Shown: one piece after another, positions 48,216-56,898 of the stretch
How the letters are laid out: the number at the start of each line of letters is the position of its first letter
How positions within the stretch are numbered: position 1 is the stretch's first letter
DNA from: Pelagihabitans pacificus
GTDB taxonomy: Bacteria > Bacteroidota > Bacteroidia > Flavobacteriales > Flavobacteriaceae
Assembly (NCBI RefSeq): GCF_009371985.2
Contig: NZ_VIKU02000001.1
Span: forward strand, 372,001 to 436,000
Direction of reading: 5' to 3'
DNA: 64,000 bases
The notes under the pieces: model-generated
The model's input: only the letters and a program-made list of their open reading frames with translations
Told to the model about the DNA's origin: nothing
The model's database searches: none
Position numbers and translations under genes: made by a program

Positions 48216-49174
48216 CTTTTGTTGCTAAAGAACGAATCGACGAATTCGTATTTATTGAATACTTGCAAGTCTTCGATCCCTTCCCCTACGCCGATGTATT
48301 TTACTGGAATCTGGAACTGGTCCGATATACCGATCACAACGCCTCCTTTGGCCGTTCCATCCAATTTGGTAACCGCCAAAGACGTGACCTCCGTGGCCTT
48401 TGTAAATTGTTTGGCCTGTTCAAACGCATTCTGGCCGGTAGAGCCATCCAGCACCAAGAGCACCTCATGGGGGGTATTTTCTACCACTTTCTGCATCACT
48501 CGTTTGACCTTCGTCAACTCGTTCATAAGGTTTACCTTGTTGTGTAAGCGCCCGGCCGTATCGATAATGACGACATCGGCACCTTGGGACACCGCAGAAC
48601 TTAGGGTGTCAAAGGCAACGGAAGCCGGATCACTTCCCATTTTCTGCTTTACGATGGGGACATCTACCCGATCCGCCCATACTTGCAGCTGATCAATGGC
48701 AGCGGCCCTAAAGGTATCCGCAGCTCCAAGTACTACTTTAAATCCTTTGTTTTTAAATTGATGGGCCAACTTGCCGATCGTAGTGGTTTTACCAACACCA
48801 TTTACCCCCACCACCATAATCACATAAGGCCTCACTCCTTCAGGTATGCTAATCTCAGTGGCATCGCCCAAATTGGTTTCCGAAAGAAGGCCGGCAATCT
48901 CTTCCCTTAAAATTATATTGAGTTCATCGGTGCCCATATATTTATCCTTGGCAACCCGGGCCTCGATCCGTTCTATTATCTTTAGGGTCGTATCGACCCC
49001 AACATCCGAGGTTACCAAAACCTCTTCCAAATTGTCGAGTACATCGTCGTCTACCTTTGACTTACCAGCGACCGCTTTGCTAAGTTTACTAAAAAAAGTA
49101 GTTTTGGATTTCTCCAATCCTTTGTCCAGGCTTTCCTTTTTCTTGGAAGAAAATATATTCTTGAATAGGCTCAT
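48212..49174 (-). CDS. ftsY: Signal recognition particle receptor FtsY
   Basis: A 320-residue SRP-GTPase that receives ribosome-SRP complexes at the inner membrane. The N-terminal helical N domain is short and lacks the long acidic A domain, as usual in Bacteroidota. GTPase motifs are GVNGVGKTTTIGKLA, a DTAGR motif and TKLDGTAKGG. Promoter TATATTTG lies 23 bases upstream. Confidence 0.96.
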   Translation of the reverse strand: MSLFKNIFSSKKKESLDKGLEKSKTTFFSKLSKAVAGKSKVDDDVLDNLEEVLVTSDVGVDTTLKIIERIEARVAKDKYMGTDELNIILREEIAGLLSETNLGDATEISIPEGVRPYVIMVVGVNGVGKTTTIGKLAHQFKNKGFKVVLGAADTFRAAAIDQLQVWADRVDVPIVKQKMGSDPASVAFDTLSSAVSQGADVVIIDTAGRLHNKVNLMNELTKVKRVMQKVVENTPHEVLLVLDGSTGQNAFEQAKQFTKATEVTSLAVTKLDGTAKGGVVIGISDQFQIPVKYIGVGEGIEDLQVFNKYEFVDSFFSNKS

Positions 49175-49196
49175 TAGTTTCTTAAATACGTTGTTT

Positions 49197-49204
49197 CAAA
49201 TATA
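49197..49204 (-). promoter_or_regulatory. -7 box for ftsY unit
   Basis: Minus-strand TATATTTG, an exact TAnnTTTG match, 22 bases before the ftsY ATG. It shows that ftsY is transcribed separately from the ribosomal-protein genes. Confidence 0.5.
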
Positions 49205-49406
49205 AGAAAGTAAAAGGCAAAAATCAGGACGAAGTTTTCCGAGGCCGTCTTTCAGGATCCCTTACAAATCCCATGTAGGTGTCCGGTTCAAAGAACGAGC
49301 ACCTTGAAATCATTTTTGACTTGGCCAGTCCTTCCCGGGCGTAGTACAGGAGTTCATAGGTTTCCATACATTAATAACTCTTGGAATCGATATTTCGCCC
49401 ATAAAA

Positions 49407-49434
49407 AAAGCTACTTCCTTTCGGAAGTAGCTTT
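49407..49434 (-). terminator. Terminator of rpmB-rpmG-DUF4295 unit
   Basis: Twelve-base arms AAAGCTACTTCC and complement around a four-base loop, with a T run on the minus strand, 22 bases after the DUF4295 stop. Confidence 0.85.
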
Positions 49435-49455
49435 CATCTATTTTGTATTGTTGAC

Positions 49456-49608
49456 CTATTTTTTGGTCAACCACTCGTTTACCATTTCAGGAGGCATAAT
49501 TGCTTCTGAAAATGAATAGGCCCCGGTCTTTGGTGATTTCACCATCTTGATGGCCTTGGTCAATCTTTTTGAACTGGTTTGTAAGGTTGCTACCGTTTTC
49601 TTTGCCAT
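49456..49608 (-). CDS. DUF4295 small ribosome-linked protein
   Basis: A 50-residue basic protein, MAKKTVATLQTSSKRLTKAI at its start and ending NEWLTKK. DUF4295 is a Bacteroidota-specific family found directly downstream of rpmG, as here (6-bp gap). Probably a ribosome-associated accessory protein, judged from conservation of position. Confidence 0.85.
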   Translation of the reverse strand: MAKKTVATLQTSSKRLTKAIKMVKSPKTGAYSFSEAIMPPEMVNEWLTKK

Positions 49609-49614
49609 GAGATC

Positions 49615-49797
49615 TTACTTTATTTCTTTGTGAACCGTCATCCTGCGTAGAATGGGGTTGTATTTCTTTAGCTCCATTCGTTCCGGAGTATTTTTCTTGT
49701 TCTTGGTGGTGATGTACCGTGAAGTACCTGGCTGCCCCGACTCTTTATGCTCGGTACATTCCAAAATCACCTGAACCCTGTTGCCTTTCTTTGCCAT
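49615..49797 (-). CDS. rpmG: 50S ribosomal protein L33
   Basis: A 60-residue protein with the L33 pattern ([31 protein letters not shown]). Only one of the CxxC positions is kept, so it is a C- (zinc-free) paralogue type. Between rpmB (19-bp gap) and DUF4295. Confidence 0.95.
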   Translation of the reverse strand: MAKKGNRVQVILECTEHKESGQPGTSRYITTKNKKNTPERMELKKYNPILRRMTVHKEIK

Positions 49798-49816
49798 TGT
49801 CGTCTTCTTTTTTGGA

Positions 49817-50053
49817 TTATTTGATCAATCCTTCTGCTTTTGCCTCTTTAAGAACTGCGGAAATGCCTCTTTTGTTGATGATTTTCAAGCCTTTGGCAGA
49901 CACCTTTAGGGTTACCCAACGGTCTTCCTCAGGGATGTAAAAACGCTTCTTGGAAAGATTTACGTTAAATCTCCTTCTTGTCTTGTTGATCGAAAACGAA
50001 ACGTTGTTCCCAAACATCGCTTTCTTTCCGGTAACTTCACAAACTTTAGACAT
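49817..50053 (-). CDS. rpmB: 50S ribosomal protein L28
   Basis: A 78-residue L28 with the opening [20 protein letters not shown] and the RRRFNVNL...[20 protein letters not shown] core (split here). It is the first gene of the rpmB-rpmG-DUF4295 unit, with a well-spaced promoter upstream. Confidence 0.96.
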   Translation of the reverse strand: MSKVCEVTGKKAMFGNNVSFSINKTRRRFNVNLSKKRFYIPEEDRWVTLKVSAKGLKIINKRGISAVLKEAKAEGLIK

Positions 50054-50076
50054 TACACTGATTTTTTTACAGGCTG

Positions 50077-50107
50077 CAAATTTATATCATTTTTGCGGGA
50101 CGGGCAA
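50077..50107 (-). promoter_or_regulatory. Promoter of rpmB operon
   Basis: Minus strand: TTG (50105-50107), a 20-base spacer, then TAAATTTG (50077-50084). Both boxes fit the Bacteroidota consensus; the ATG is 23 bases downstream. Confidence 0.65.
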
Positions 50108-50116
50108 GATTCTACT

Positions 50117-51367
50117 TCAGATTTTTGAAATTTCTTTTTGCAGCAATTCAAGGGCCTTATGAACGGCCTTTTGCACAATTCTTTCCCGATGGTTCCCCAT
50201 CATAAACCGTTCGGAAAAATCGCCCAACGGAGAGGCGACACCTATTACCACCGTACCTATCGGCGCATCGGAATCCCCTTTGGTCGGTCCTGCATTTCCT
50301 GTGGTAGAAACCGCAAAATCGGTTTTGAGCAGTTCCCTTGCATTTTTCGCCATAGCCAAGGCCACTTCTTCGCTGACTACCGAATGTTCCTGAATCAGTT
50401 TTTCCGGCACCCCTAATACTTCGATTTTGGTTTGGGTGGCATAGCTCACCACACTACCCTTAAAATAAGCGGAGGCCCCCGGTATCGAAGTGAGCTGCTG
50501 GGCAATTTTACCTCCTGTACAGCTTTCGGCGGTCGCCAGGGTCATCTTTTTTGAAGCAAATAAATTTTTAATGGCTTCTTCCAAGGTTTCCTCATCTTCC
50601 ACTCCATATATGATATCCCCGATAAGCGGGTATAGTTTTTTGGATTCCTCCGCTATCGTACGTTCCAACAGTTCCCTATCCGAACCTTTGGCTGTCAACC
50701 GTAATCGCACTTTTCCAAGATTGGGTAAATACGCCAGTTTAACAAAAGGGGGGAGGGCGTCTTCCCAATTATCTATTTTTTCAGCTATCGCACTTTCTCC
50801 CAGACCATAGGTAATCAAGGTTTTATGAATAATATGCGGACGATGAAATTCTTCCATAATGAGAGGAATCACATAGTTTTTCAGCAATCCCCTCATCTCG
50901 AAGGGGACCCCTGGAAGTGAAACATACACGGCGTCTTTATTGGACATCCACATACCTGGAGCCGTACCATACTCGTTTTTCAAGACCTTGGCCCTTGAGG
51001 GAACCATGGCCTGCTTTCGATTCACATCGGATATTTTGGTCGTGGTGATATATTTGGCGAACAGGTACTCTACATGTTTCAGAACATCGGCATCCTCTAC
51101 GAGAAAGTCATTGAAAAACTCACAGAAGGTATGTTTGGTAATATCATCCTTGGTGGGTCCCAGGCCTCCGGTACAGATTACGATATCCGCATTGTTGCCC
51201 GCCTCTTCCAACGCTTTTAGGATGTGTTCCCGATCATCTTGAACCGAGGTAATCTGATAGACGGATATTCCTATCTTATTGAGCTCCTTGGCAATAAAGG
51301 CAGAGTTGGTATCAATAATCTGGCCTATGAGAATCTCATCGCCTATAGTAATGATTTCAGCAAGCAT
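50117..51367 (-). CDS. cinA: CinA family nicotinamide-nucleotide amidohydrolase
   Basis: A 416-residue two-domain protein. The N-terminal MoCF/COG1058 domain ([28 protein letters not shown]) and the C-terminal NMN deamidase domain ([29 protein letters not shown]; long motif split) are both complete. Expected role is pyridine-nucleotide salvage and cleanup. Its start shares one base with the stop of the Hpt gene, so it lies in the FAH-Hpt-cinA operon. Confidence 0.94.
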   Translation of the reverse strand: MLAEIITIGDEILIGQIIDTNSAFIAKELNKIGISVYQITSVQDDREHILKALEEAGNNADIVICTGGLGPTKDDITKHTFCEFFNDFLVEDADVLKHVEYLFAKYITTTKISDVNRKQAMVPSRAKVLKNEYGTAPGMWMSNKDAVYVSLPGVPFEMRGLLKNYVIPLIMEEFHRPHIIHKTLITYGLGESAIAEKIDNWEDALPPFVKLAYLPNLGKVRLRLTAKGSDRELLERTIAEESKKLYPLIGDIIYGVEDEETLEEAIKNLFASKKMTLATAESCTGGKIAQQLTSIPGASAYFKGSVVSYATQTKIEVLGVPEKLIQEHSVVSEEVALAMAKNARELLKTDFAVSTTGNAGPTKGDSDAPIGTVVIGVASPLGDFSERFMMGNHRERIVQKAVHKALELLQKEISKI

Positions 51368-51708
51368 TACAGGTTGAAGTCTTTCCTGAGTTCCGCTACC
51401 ACCTGCGCAATATCTTTTTGAAGAACGGGAAATATCTTTTCTATCTCCGACATATTGGCCTCACTTTTCCCTAAGGTCTCTATTTCGAGTGCCGCGGCAC
51501 GGGTCTGCTCCATACCCAATAAATCCACATTGGGCTTTATTTTATGTGCCAGTTTATAGACTTGCTCATAATTCTTGTCCTCAAGCGCACTTTCCAAATC
51601 CTGAAGATCGGTAGGTACTTCTTCCAGAAAGACCGAAATCACCGATTGGACAAATTCCTGGTCACCTTCCGCCATCTCGTTTATTTTATCCAAACTATAG
51701 ATCATCAT
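51367..51708 (-). CDS. Hpt (histidine phosphotransfer) domain protein
   Basis: A 113-residue four-helix Hpt protein. Phosphorylatable His55 lies in [14 protein letters not shown], the standard Hpt motif. It has no kinase or receiver domain, so it must relay phosphate between proteins encoded elsewhere. Translationally coupled to the FAH gene (4-bp overlap) and cinA. Confidence 0.85.
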   Translation of the reverse strand: MMIYSLDKINEMAEGDQEFVQSVISVFLEEVPTDLQDLESALEDKNYEQVYKLAHKIKPNVDLLGMEQTRAAALEIETLGKSEANMSEIEKIFPVLQKDIAQVVAELRKDFNL

Positions 51709-52316
51709 TTAATTTTTACGGTGAACATTTCATTCCCTTCCAAGACTCCCGAAAGATAGTCATTTGGCTTTATTCTACCAACACCTGCCGGTGTACCTGA
51801 AAAAATAATATCCCCCTTTTTCAGTGTAAAATACCGGGACACATAGGCTATGAGTTCATCGATTTTCCAAAGCATTTGGGCCGTATGGCCATTTTGTACC
51901 GTTTCCCCATTTTTCGACAGGGAAAACCTGAGGTCGTTCAAATCCTTAAAATCCTCTTTGGGCAGCCATTTGCCTATCACCGCAGCCCCATCGAAGCCCT
52001 TGGCCTTTTCCCAAGGAAGGCCTTTTTCCTTTAGTTTGGATTGAAGGTCCCTTGCGGTAAAATCGATTCCCAAACCGATTTCGTCGTAGTAAGTATGGGC
52101 AAATCTTTCATCGATATGCTTCCCCACCTTTTTAATTTTCACCAACACCTCCACTTCATAATGCACGTCATCGGAGAACTCTGGAATATAAAAATCCTGT
52201 TCCTTCGGCAGCACCGCCGAATCCGGTTTGATAAAAATCACGGGGTCGGTAGGCCTCTCGTTGGCGAGCTCGGCTATATGCGCCGAATAGTTTCGGCCAA
52301 TACATATGATTTTCAT
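51705..52316 (-). CDS. Fumarylacetoacetate hydrolase family protein
   Basis: A 203-residue FAH-domain enzyme. CIGRNYSAHIAELAN at the start, the metal-binding HYEVEVLVKI, and ...GDIIFSGTPAGVGRI near the end are the family landmarks. Likely an acylpyruvase or oxaloacetate tautomerase/decarboxylase in the cytoplasm. It heads the FAH-Hpt-cinA operon. Confidence 0.9.
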   Translation of the reverse strand: MKIICIGRNYSAHIAELANERPTDPVIFIKPDSAVLPKEQDFYIPEFSDDVHYEVEVLVKIKKVGKHIDERFAHTYYDEIGLGIDFTARDLQSKLKEKGLPWEKAKGFDGAAVIGKWLPKEDFKDLNDLRFSLSKNGETVQNGHTAQMLWKIDELIAYVSRYFTLKKGDIIFSGTPAGVGRIKPNDYLSGVLEGNEMFTVKIK

Positions 52317-52385
52317 ATTATTAAGGATAAAGCGTGAAGCGGTTAGAAAACATACTTTAGCGTTTCGCTGAAAATAAGCCTGTTC

Positions 52386-53162
52386 TCAATCTAATTTGTT
52401 GTTCAGTTTGTTCAATTTTATTTGTGTCAACACCTTCTTCGTATACAATGGAAAATCGGCGTTCAAAATCCAACCGAAGTATCCCGGCTCCTTCTCCAAC
52501 ACCTCATCAACCTTTTTACCCTTGTGCTTTCCAAAGGTGAAAATTTCATTTCCGTCTTCATCTAGGCCTATGAATCCGGCAAAGTCGACAAATTGCCGAT
52601 GGGTAGAGAATTGAGCCAATTTTTTGACGTTGTTTTCCAATTCCGGATACCGTTCTAGCTGTGATAGCAACACCTCGTACGTGGCTATGGTATCTGCCTC
52701 GGCACTATGGGCATCGGTCAGTTCCTTACCGCAATAGAATTTGTAAGCGGCCCCCAAGGTTCTTTTTTCCATTTTATGAAAAATGGTCTGTACATCGATC
52801 GAGACCATATTTTTCATATCGAAATCGACTCCTACACGAAGCATTTCCTCTGCCAACAAGGGAATATCGAAACGGTCGGAGTTGAATCCGCCTAAATCGC
52901 TGTCCTTGATCATTTGATAAATCTCCTTTGAAAGCTCCCTAAAGGTAGGCTCGCCGGCCACTTTTTCATCGGTAATTCCATGTACGGCGGAGGCCTCCGC
53001 TGGAATGGGCATTTCGGGATTCACCAACCACGTTTTGCTTTCTTTATTTCCGTTCGGAAAAATTTTAAGTATGGATATTTCGACGATTCGATCTTTGGCA
53101 ACATTGGTGCCCGTCGTCTCCAAATCGAAAAAACAAATGGGTTTTGTGAGGTTGAGCTGCAT
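52386..53162 (-). CDS. DnaQ-like 3'-5' exonuclease
   Basis: A 258-residue DEDDh exonuclease. FFDLETTGTN supplies the first Asp/Glu pair, GGFNSDRFDIPLL the second Asp, and AHSAEADT the last His/Asp. The C-terminal 60 residues (GKHKGKKVDEVLEKEPGYFGWIL) form a DUF3820-like tail, interesting because a free DUF3820 protein lies beside pyrG. Possibly a DNA polymerase III epsilon relative or repair exonuclease. Monocistronic. Confidence 0.9.
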   Translation of the reverse strand: MQLNLTKPICFFDLETTGTNVAKDRIVEISILKIFPNGNKESKTWLVNPEMPIPAEASAVHGITDEKVAGEPTFRELSKEIYQMIKDSDLGGFNSDRFDIPLLAEEMLRVGVDFDMKNMVSIDVQTIFHKMEKRTLGAAYKFYCGKELTDAHSAEADTIATYEVLLSQLERYPELENNVKKLAQFSTHRQFVDFAGFIGLDEDGNEIFTFGKHKGKKVDEVLEKEPGYFGWILNADFPLYTKKVLTQIKLNKLNNKLD

Positions 53163-53179
53163 GTGGGGCGTTGTTTTGG

Positions 53180-53187
53180 CAAAGATA
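53180..53187 (-). promoter_or_regulatory. -7 box for exonuclease gene
   Basis: Minus-strand TATCTTTG, an exact TAnnTTTG match 17 bases before the ATG. No clear -33. Confidence 0.45.
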
Positions 53188-53321
53188 GTTCTTAGAATAG
53201 TTTGAAGAAGTCTATACGGATGGTTTTATTTGAAGATATGTCGAAAATAGATGCTGCCCTCGGAAAAGAAAGCTGGTTAAAAGGACCTAAATCCCGGTGC
53301 AACAACTCCCGCTGGTCCCGC

Positions 53322-54557
53322 TTACAACCGGGTATTAATGATATTATTGAAAGCGGAACCGAACGTATAACTGAGTCCGACACTAAATCCCAATTCAAAA
53401 TCGGTTGCAATTTGTTTTTGTTGCAGTAATAGGTCTTCCAGGGAAGCATCTCCCGCCGGCAGGTTGATTTGATCTTGAATGTATTCTACCCTACCTGAAA
53501 ATCGGACCGCCAACCCTTTGATAATTCGAATGGACAGTCGACCAAAAAGCTGGGTCCTATTTTTTGAAAAGTCATTGAGAAAGCTGGAAGCCCTTAATCT
53601 GGAATACAGATTGCCCCAAGGCTGGCGGTAGCGGACCTGAATATCCAACGAGTGGTTAAAAAGTGATTCCCGGTCTTTTCCAAAAATGGTCGTTTCTATA
53701 TAGTCGTTGTGCAGATAGCCGATTTTATAGGCAAACACGATTTCCCGTCGAAGGACTTCCCGATACGGAAAAATATTATATTCCACGGCGGGCGTCAGAT
53801 TTAAGGCAACATCCAAATTGTTGAATGTATTATAATCGGCCCCTGCAAAGATTCCGGCCGACCAATGGTCGCTCAAGCTCCTGACTACGCTTCCGAATCC
53901 GTAGTAACGCTCCCTGGAACTGCTAAACTCCTCCTCATCACGAACAAAATTACTGGTTGCCTGGCTCATTTCGAAATCGCCGCGGATCCGCCACTTTTCC
54001 GTTACCCGATCGGTTTCGAAACCGACTTCGTACTCAAAATTGCGTCGACTCGCTTCCTTCTCCAACTCGGCCGCTCCATACACTTCGAAAATCCAATTAT
54101 TCCACGGGTCATCAAAATCGATATCCTGTAGTTTCGCTTGCCCGTCCCGGTTGATTTGATAGGTGATGTTTTCCCCAAGGTCTGAATCGACCAGATATCT
54201 TAAAAGTCCCGACTTTATGGCCACTGCCAATCCTTTTCTCACCTCATCGGGAGTCATATTCGCATTGGTATCATATTCCCGTTTCAATAACACCCCATCG
54301 TAAACATCCTTTCCGACAAAATCAAGCTTATACGTACGACCCCCACTCCCGTTCGCGATATCATAAATATTTAATTGTACGTTGGCCAAATCTTGATCTC
54401 GAACGTGGCTGATAAAATCGATTTCCTGCCGAATGTAATTTTTTTCGCAGTTGCATTCCAAGAACATTTTAATGGGTTTGGACTGTCCTAGAGCCACGGG
54501 AACACAGTGAAAAAATACGAACCCTAAAAGAAGGGTCCTGAGGGGGTGGATGCTCAT
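53322..54557 (-). CDS. Outer-membrane beta-barrel protein (DUF481-like)
   Basis: A 411-residue exported protein using the ATG at 54557: it begins a signal peptide (ending VALGQ), and a -7 box lies just upstream, after the frame's first ATG at 54659. The N-terminal part (CNCEKNYIRQEIDF..., about 25-150) is a soluble alpha/beta domain with an ECNC motif. From about 180 on, alternating aromatic/polar strands (GFETDRVTEKWRIRGDFEMS, YFGSVVRS-type turns) to a final SYTFGSAFNN strand indicate an outer-membrane barrel. Function unknown. Confidence 0.65.
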   Translation of the reverse strand: MSIHPLRTLLLGFVFFHCVPVALGQSKPIKMFLECNCEKNYIRQEIDFISHVRDQDLANVQLNIYDIANGSGGRTYKLDFVGKDVYDGVLLKREYDTNANMTPDEVRKGLAVAIKSGLLRYLVDSDLGENITYQINRDGQAKLQDIDFDDPWNNWIFEVYGAAELEKEASRRNFEYEVGFETDRVTEKWRIRGDFEMSQATSNFVRDEEEFSSSRERYYGFGSVVRSLSDHWSAGIFAGADYNTFNNLDVALNLTPAVEYNIFPYREVLRREIVFAYKIGYLHNDYIETTIFGKDRESLFNHSLDIQVRYRQPWGNLYSRLRASSFLNDFSKNRTQLFGRLSIRIIKGLAVRFSGRVEYIQDQINLPAGDASLEDLLLQQKQIATDFELGFSVGLSYTFGSAFNNIINTRL

Positions 54558-54586
54558 CAAATGAAATTTTGGCGTTTGGTAAGCTG

Positions 54587-54594
54587 CAAAAATA
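54587..54594 (-). promoter_or_regulatory. -7 box fixing the barrel gene start
   Basis: Minus-strand TATTTTTG, 29 bases before the ATG at 54557 and downstream of the competing ATG at 54659. Confidence 0.5.
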
Positions 54595-54685
54595 GCAGGT
54601 TTAGACAGAACGCTTAGCGCTATTCGTAGAAAACATCGCGCATACCCAAACCAAGGCATGCTTACAAAAGATGCTATAAACAGGA

Positions 54686-56065
54686 TTAGATTTCCCTATT
54701 CAGATCCCAAGCCTCGAGATAATCGGCCACAGCCTTCGCGAACATGCTGCCCAGGGCGCCATTGACCACACGGTGGTCATAACTATGGGAGAGATACATC
54801 TTACTACGTATTCCTATAAAATCACCCTCCTTGGTCTCGATGACCGCCGGTATCTTTCGAATGGCGCCTAGCGCCAAAATACCTACCTGGGGTTGGTTGA
54901 TTATAGGTGTTCCGAAAACACTCCCAAAAGTACCGACATTGGTTACCGTATAGGTACCATCCCGAATCTCGTCGGGTTTTAGCTGGTTGTTTCGGGCCCG
55001 AATCGCCAAATCGTTCACTACTTTGGCCATCCCCACCAAATTGAGCTGATCGGCGTTTTTAATGACGGGAACGATCAGGTTTCCATCAGGCAGCGCTGCG
55101 GCCATACCGATGTTGATATTCTTTTTCTTGATGACCCGGTCGCCGTCTACTGAAATATTCATCATCGGGAACTTCTTGAGTGCCTTTGCAACGGCCTCCA
55201 TAAAAATGGGCGTGAAGGTCAGCTTTTCGCCTTCGCGTTGTTCGAAGCTGTCTTTCATTTTTGACCGCCAGTTCACGATATTGGTGACATCGACTTCGAT
55301 GAAGCTCTGGACATGTGCCGAGGTAGCGACGCTTTCGGCCATATGTTTGGCAATCAATTTGCCCATTCGGGTCATTTCGATAATCTCATCGCCGCCAGCT
55401 ACCGATACGGTTGAAACATCGGTCTTTGGCAGCTGTTGCGAAACCGCGGCCACGGAGGGTGATGTTGTCTGTGACGCCGGTGCCGCGGAAGGTACTTCCG
55501 ACTGCACATCCTTTCGACTTTTGAGATGCGCCAAAATATCATTTTTTGTAACACGCCCCTCTTTACCTGTACCCACGATAGCATCTAGTTCGGCCATCGA
55601 TATGCCCTCGGCCTTGGCAATGTTTTTAACCAAAGGGGAATAAAAACGATCAGGGGTGTTCTCACCGCCCTCGGAAACCGATACGGGTGCGGCCACCGTT
55701 TCTTTTGCAATTTTTACTGTATTTTCAAGTTCTGCGACGGTTCCCGCGGTACCTTCCTCTCCTTCATCAACGGTAGCTACCGATGTGCTGTTGTTTTGTT
55801 TTTGACCATTTTCACTAGGAGTTCCGTCAATTTGAATTATCGCTATGGTCTCACCCACCTTGATCACATCATCGACTTCAAAAAGCTTTTCGACCAACAC
55901 CCCCTCTACCTCACTGGGCACCTCGGAATCTACCTTGTCGGTCGCGATTTCCAGGACTGCTTCGTCCATCTCGATGGTATCCCCTACCTCTTTGAGCCAT
56001 GAGGTCAAAGTGGCCTCCGCGACGCTTTCTCCCATTCGGGGTAGTTTCAATTCAAACTTTGACAT
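54686..56065 (-). CDS. Dihydrolipoamide acyltransferase (2-oxo acid dehydrogenase E2)
   Basis: A 459-residue E2 core subunit: lipoyl domain (1-80, Lys44 in ATDKVDSE), an acidic linker, a peripheral subunit-binding domain (about 138-175), an Ala/Ser/Pro-rich linker and the catalytic acyltransferase domain (about 225-459). The C-terminal active-site motif reads DHRVVNG, with His431 kept and Asn435 where most E2 enzymes have Asp. This suggests a branched-chain 2-oxo acid or 2-oxoglutarate complex; substrate cannot be assigned. No E1 or E3 gene is adjacent. Confidence 0.92.
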   Translation of the reverse strand: MSKFELKLPRMGESVAEATLTSWLKEVGDTIEMDEAVLEIATDKVDSEVPSEVEGVLVEKLFEVDDVIKVGETIAIIQIDGTPSENGQKQNNSTSVATVDEGEEGTAGTVAELENTVKIAKETVAAPVSVSEGGENTPDRFYSPLVKNIAKAEGISMAELDAIVGTGKEGRVTKNDILAHLKSRKDVQSEVPSAAPASQTTSPSVAAVSQQLPKTDVSTVSVAGGDEIIEMTRMGKLIAKHMAESVATSAHVQSFIEVDVTNIVNWRSKMKDSFEQREGEKLTFTPIFMEAVAKALKKFPMMNISVDGDRVIKKKNINIGMAAALPDGNLIVPVIKNADQLNLVGMAKVVNDLAIRARNNQLKPDEIRDGTYTVTNVGTFGSVFGTPIINQPQVGILALGAIRKIPAVIETKEGDFIGIRSKMYLSHSYDHRVVNGALGSMFAKAVADYLEAWDLNREI

Positions 56066-56102
56066 ATTCGTAGTTTATTGGCGATTTTTTGTGTTTCGAT
56101 TG

Positions 56103-56110
56103 CAAAAATA
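56103..56110 (-). promoter_or_regulatory. -7 box for E2 gene
   Basis: Minus-strand TATTTTTG, 37 bases before the ATG. Confidence 0.45.
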
Positions 56111-56160
56111 GCAAATATCAAGGGCTATTACTGAACTTATGTCATAAAATATTCGTGGTA

Positions 56161-56778
56161 TCATGATTTTAAAGAGCCTTCGAACGGAATACGATTAAGG
56201 ATACTTCTTCCCAAGGTGACCTCATCCGCATACTCCAGTTCATCACCCACCGCTATGCCCCTGGCAATAGTCGAAGTCCGTATATCGAGGCCTTCCAATC
56301 GTTTATACATGTAAAAATTGGTGGTGTCTCCCTCCATCGTAGGACTCAACGCAAAAATAAGTTCTTTTATTTCGCCTCCTTTCGCCTTGTCGATCAATGG
56401 GGCGATGTTCAATTCTTGGGGCCCTACCCCTTCCATAGGCGATATTTTTCCACCTAGTACATGATACAAACCGTTGAATTGGCTCGTATTCTCAATAGCC
56501 ATAACATCGCGGATGTCTTCGACTACGCAAACAAGGCTTCGATCTCTTTTGGGGCTCGCACAGATTTCACAGATTTCCGTATCCGAGATATTATAACAGT
56601 TGCTACAAAACCTCACCGTGTTGCGTAGTTGTTCCAAGGAACCTGATAAACGTGCGGTCTGCTCGGCAGGCTGTTTGAGCAGGTGCAGTACCAGTCGCAG
56701 TGCGGTTCGCTTTCCGATACCCGGTAATTGGGACATTTCGTAAACGGCGTTTTCCAATAATTTAGACGAAAAATCCAT
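56161..56778 (-). CDS. recR: Recombination mediator RecR
   Basis: A 205-residue RecFOR-pathway protein. It has a helix-hairpin-helix start ([17 protein letters not shown]), a four-cysteine zinc finger ([16 protein letters not shown]), and a Toprim domain ([14 protein letters not shown]). Full length for the family. Divergent from the symporter gene, with both promoters in the shared 120-bp gap. Confidence 0.96.
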   Translation of the reverse strand: MDFSSKLLENAVYEMSQLPGIGKRTALRLVLHLLKQPAEQTARLSGSLEQLRNTVRFCSNCYNISDTEICEICASPKRDRSLVCVVEDIRDVMAIENTSQFNGLYHVLGGKISPMEGVGPQELNIAPLIDKAKGGEIKELIFALSPTMEGDTTNFYMYKRLEGLDIRTSTIARGIAVGDELEYADEVTLGRSILNRIPFEGSLKS

Positions 56779-56794
56779 GATGCTGGTTTACGCA

Positions 56795-56828
56795 CAAAAT
56801 TACAACCAATTTTTACTTTTACTACAAA
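56795..56828 (-). promoter_or_regulatory. recR promoter
   Basis: Minus strand: TTTG (56825-56828), 22-base spacer, TAATTTTG (56795-56802); 16 bases before the recR ATG. It matches TTTG/TAnnTTTG. Confidence 0.6.
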
Positions 56829-56851
56829 TAATTACAGAACTCGCGACCACA

Positions 56852-56879
56852 TTGAAGTTAAGCCTTATTTCGTACTTTG
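56852..56879 (+). promoter_or_regulatory. Symporter promoter
   Basis: TTG (56852-56854), 18-base spacer, TACTTTG (56873-56879), 19 bases before the ATG. One base shorter than the usual -7 box. Confidence 0.4.
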
Positions 56880-56898
56880 CGTTCGTTAATTCATTTCA

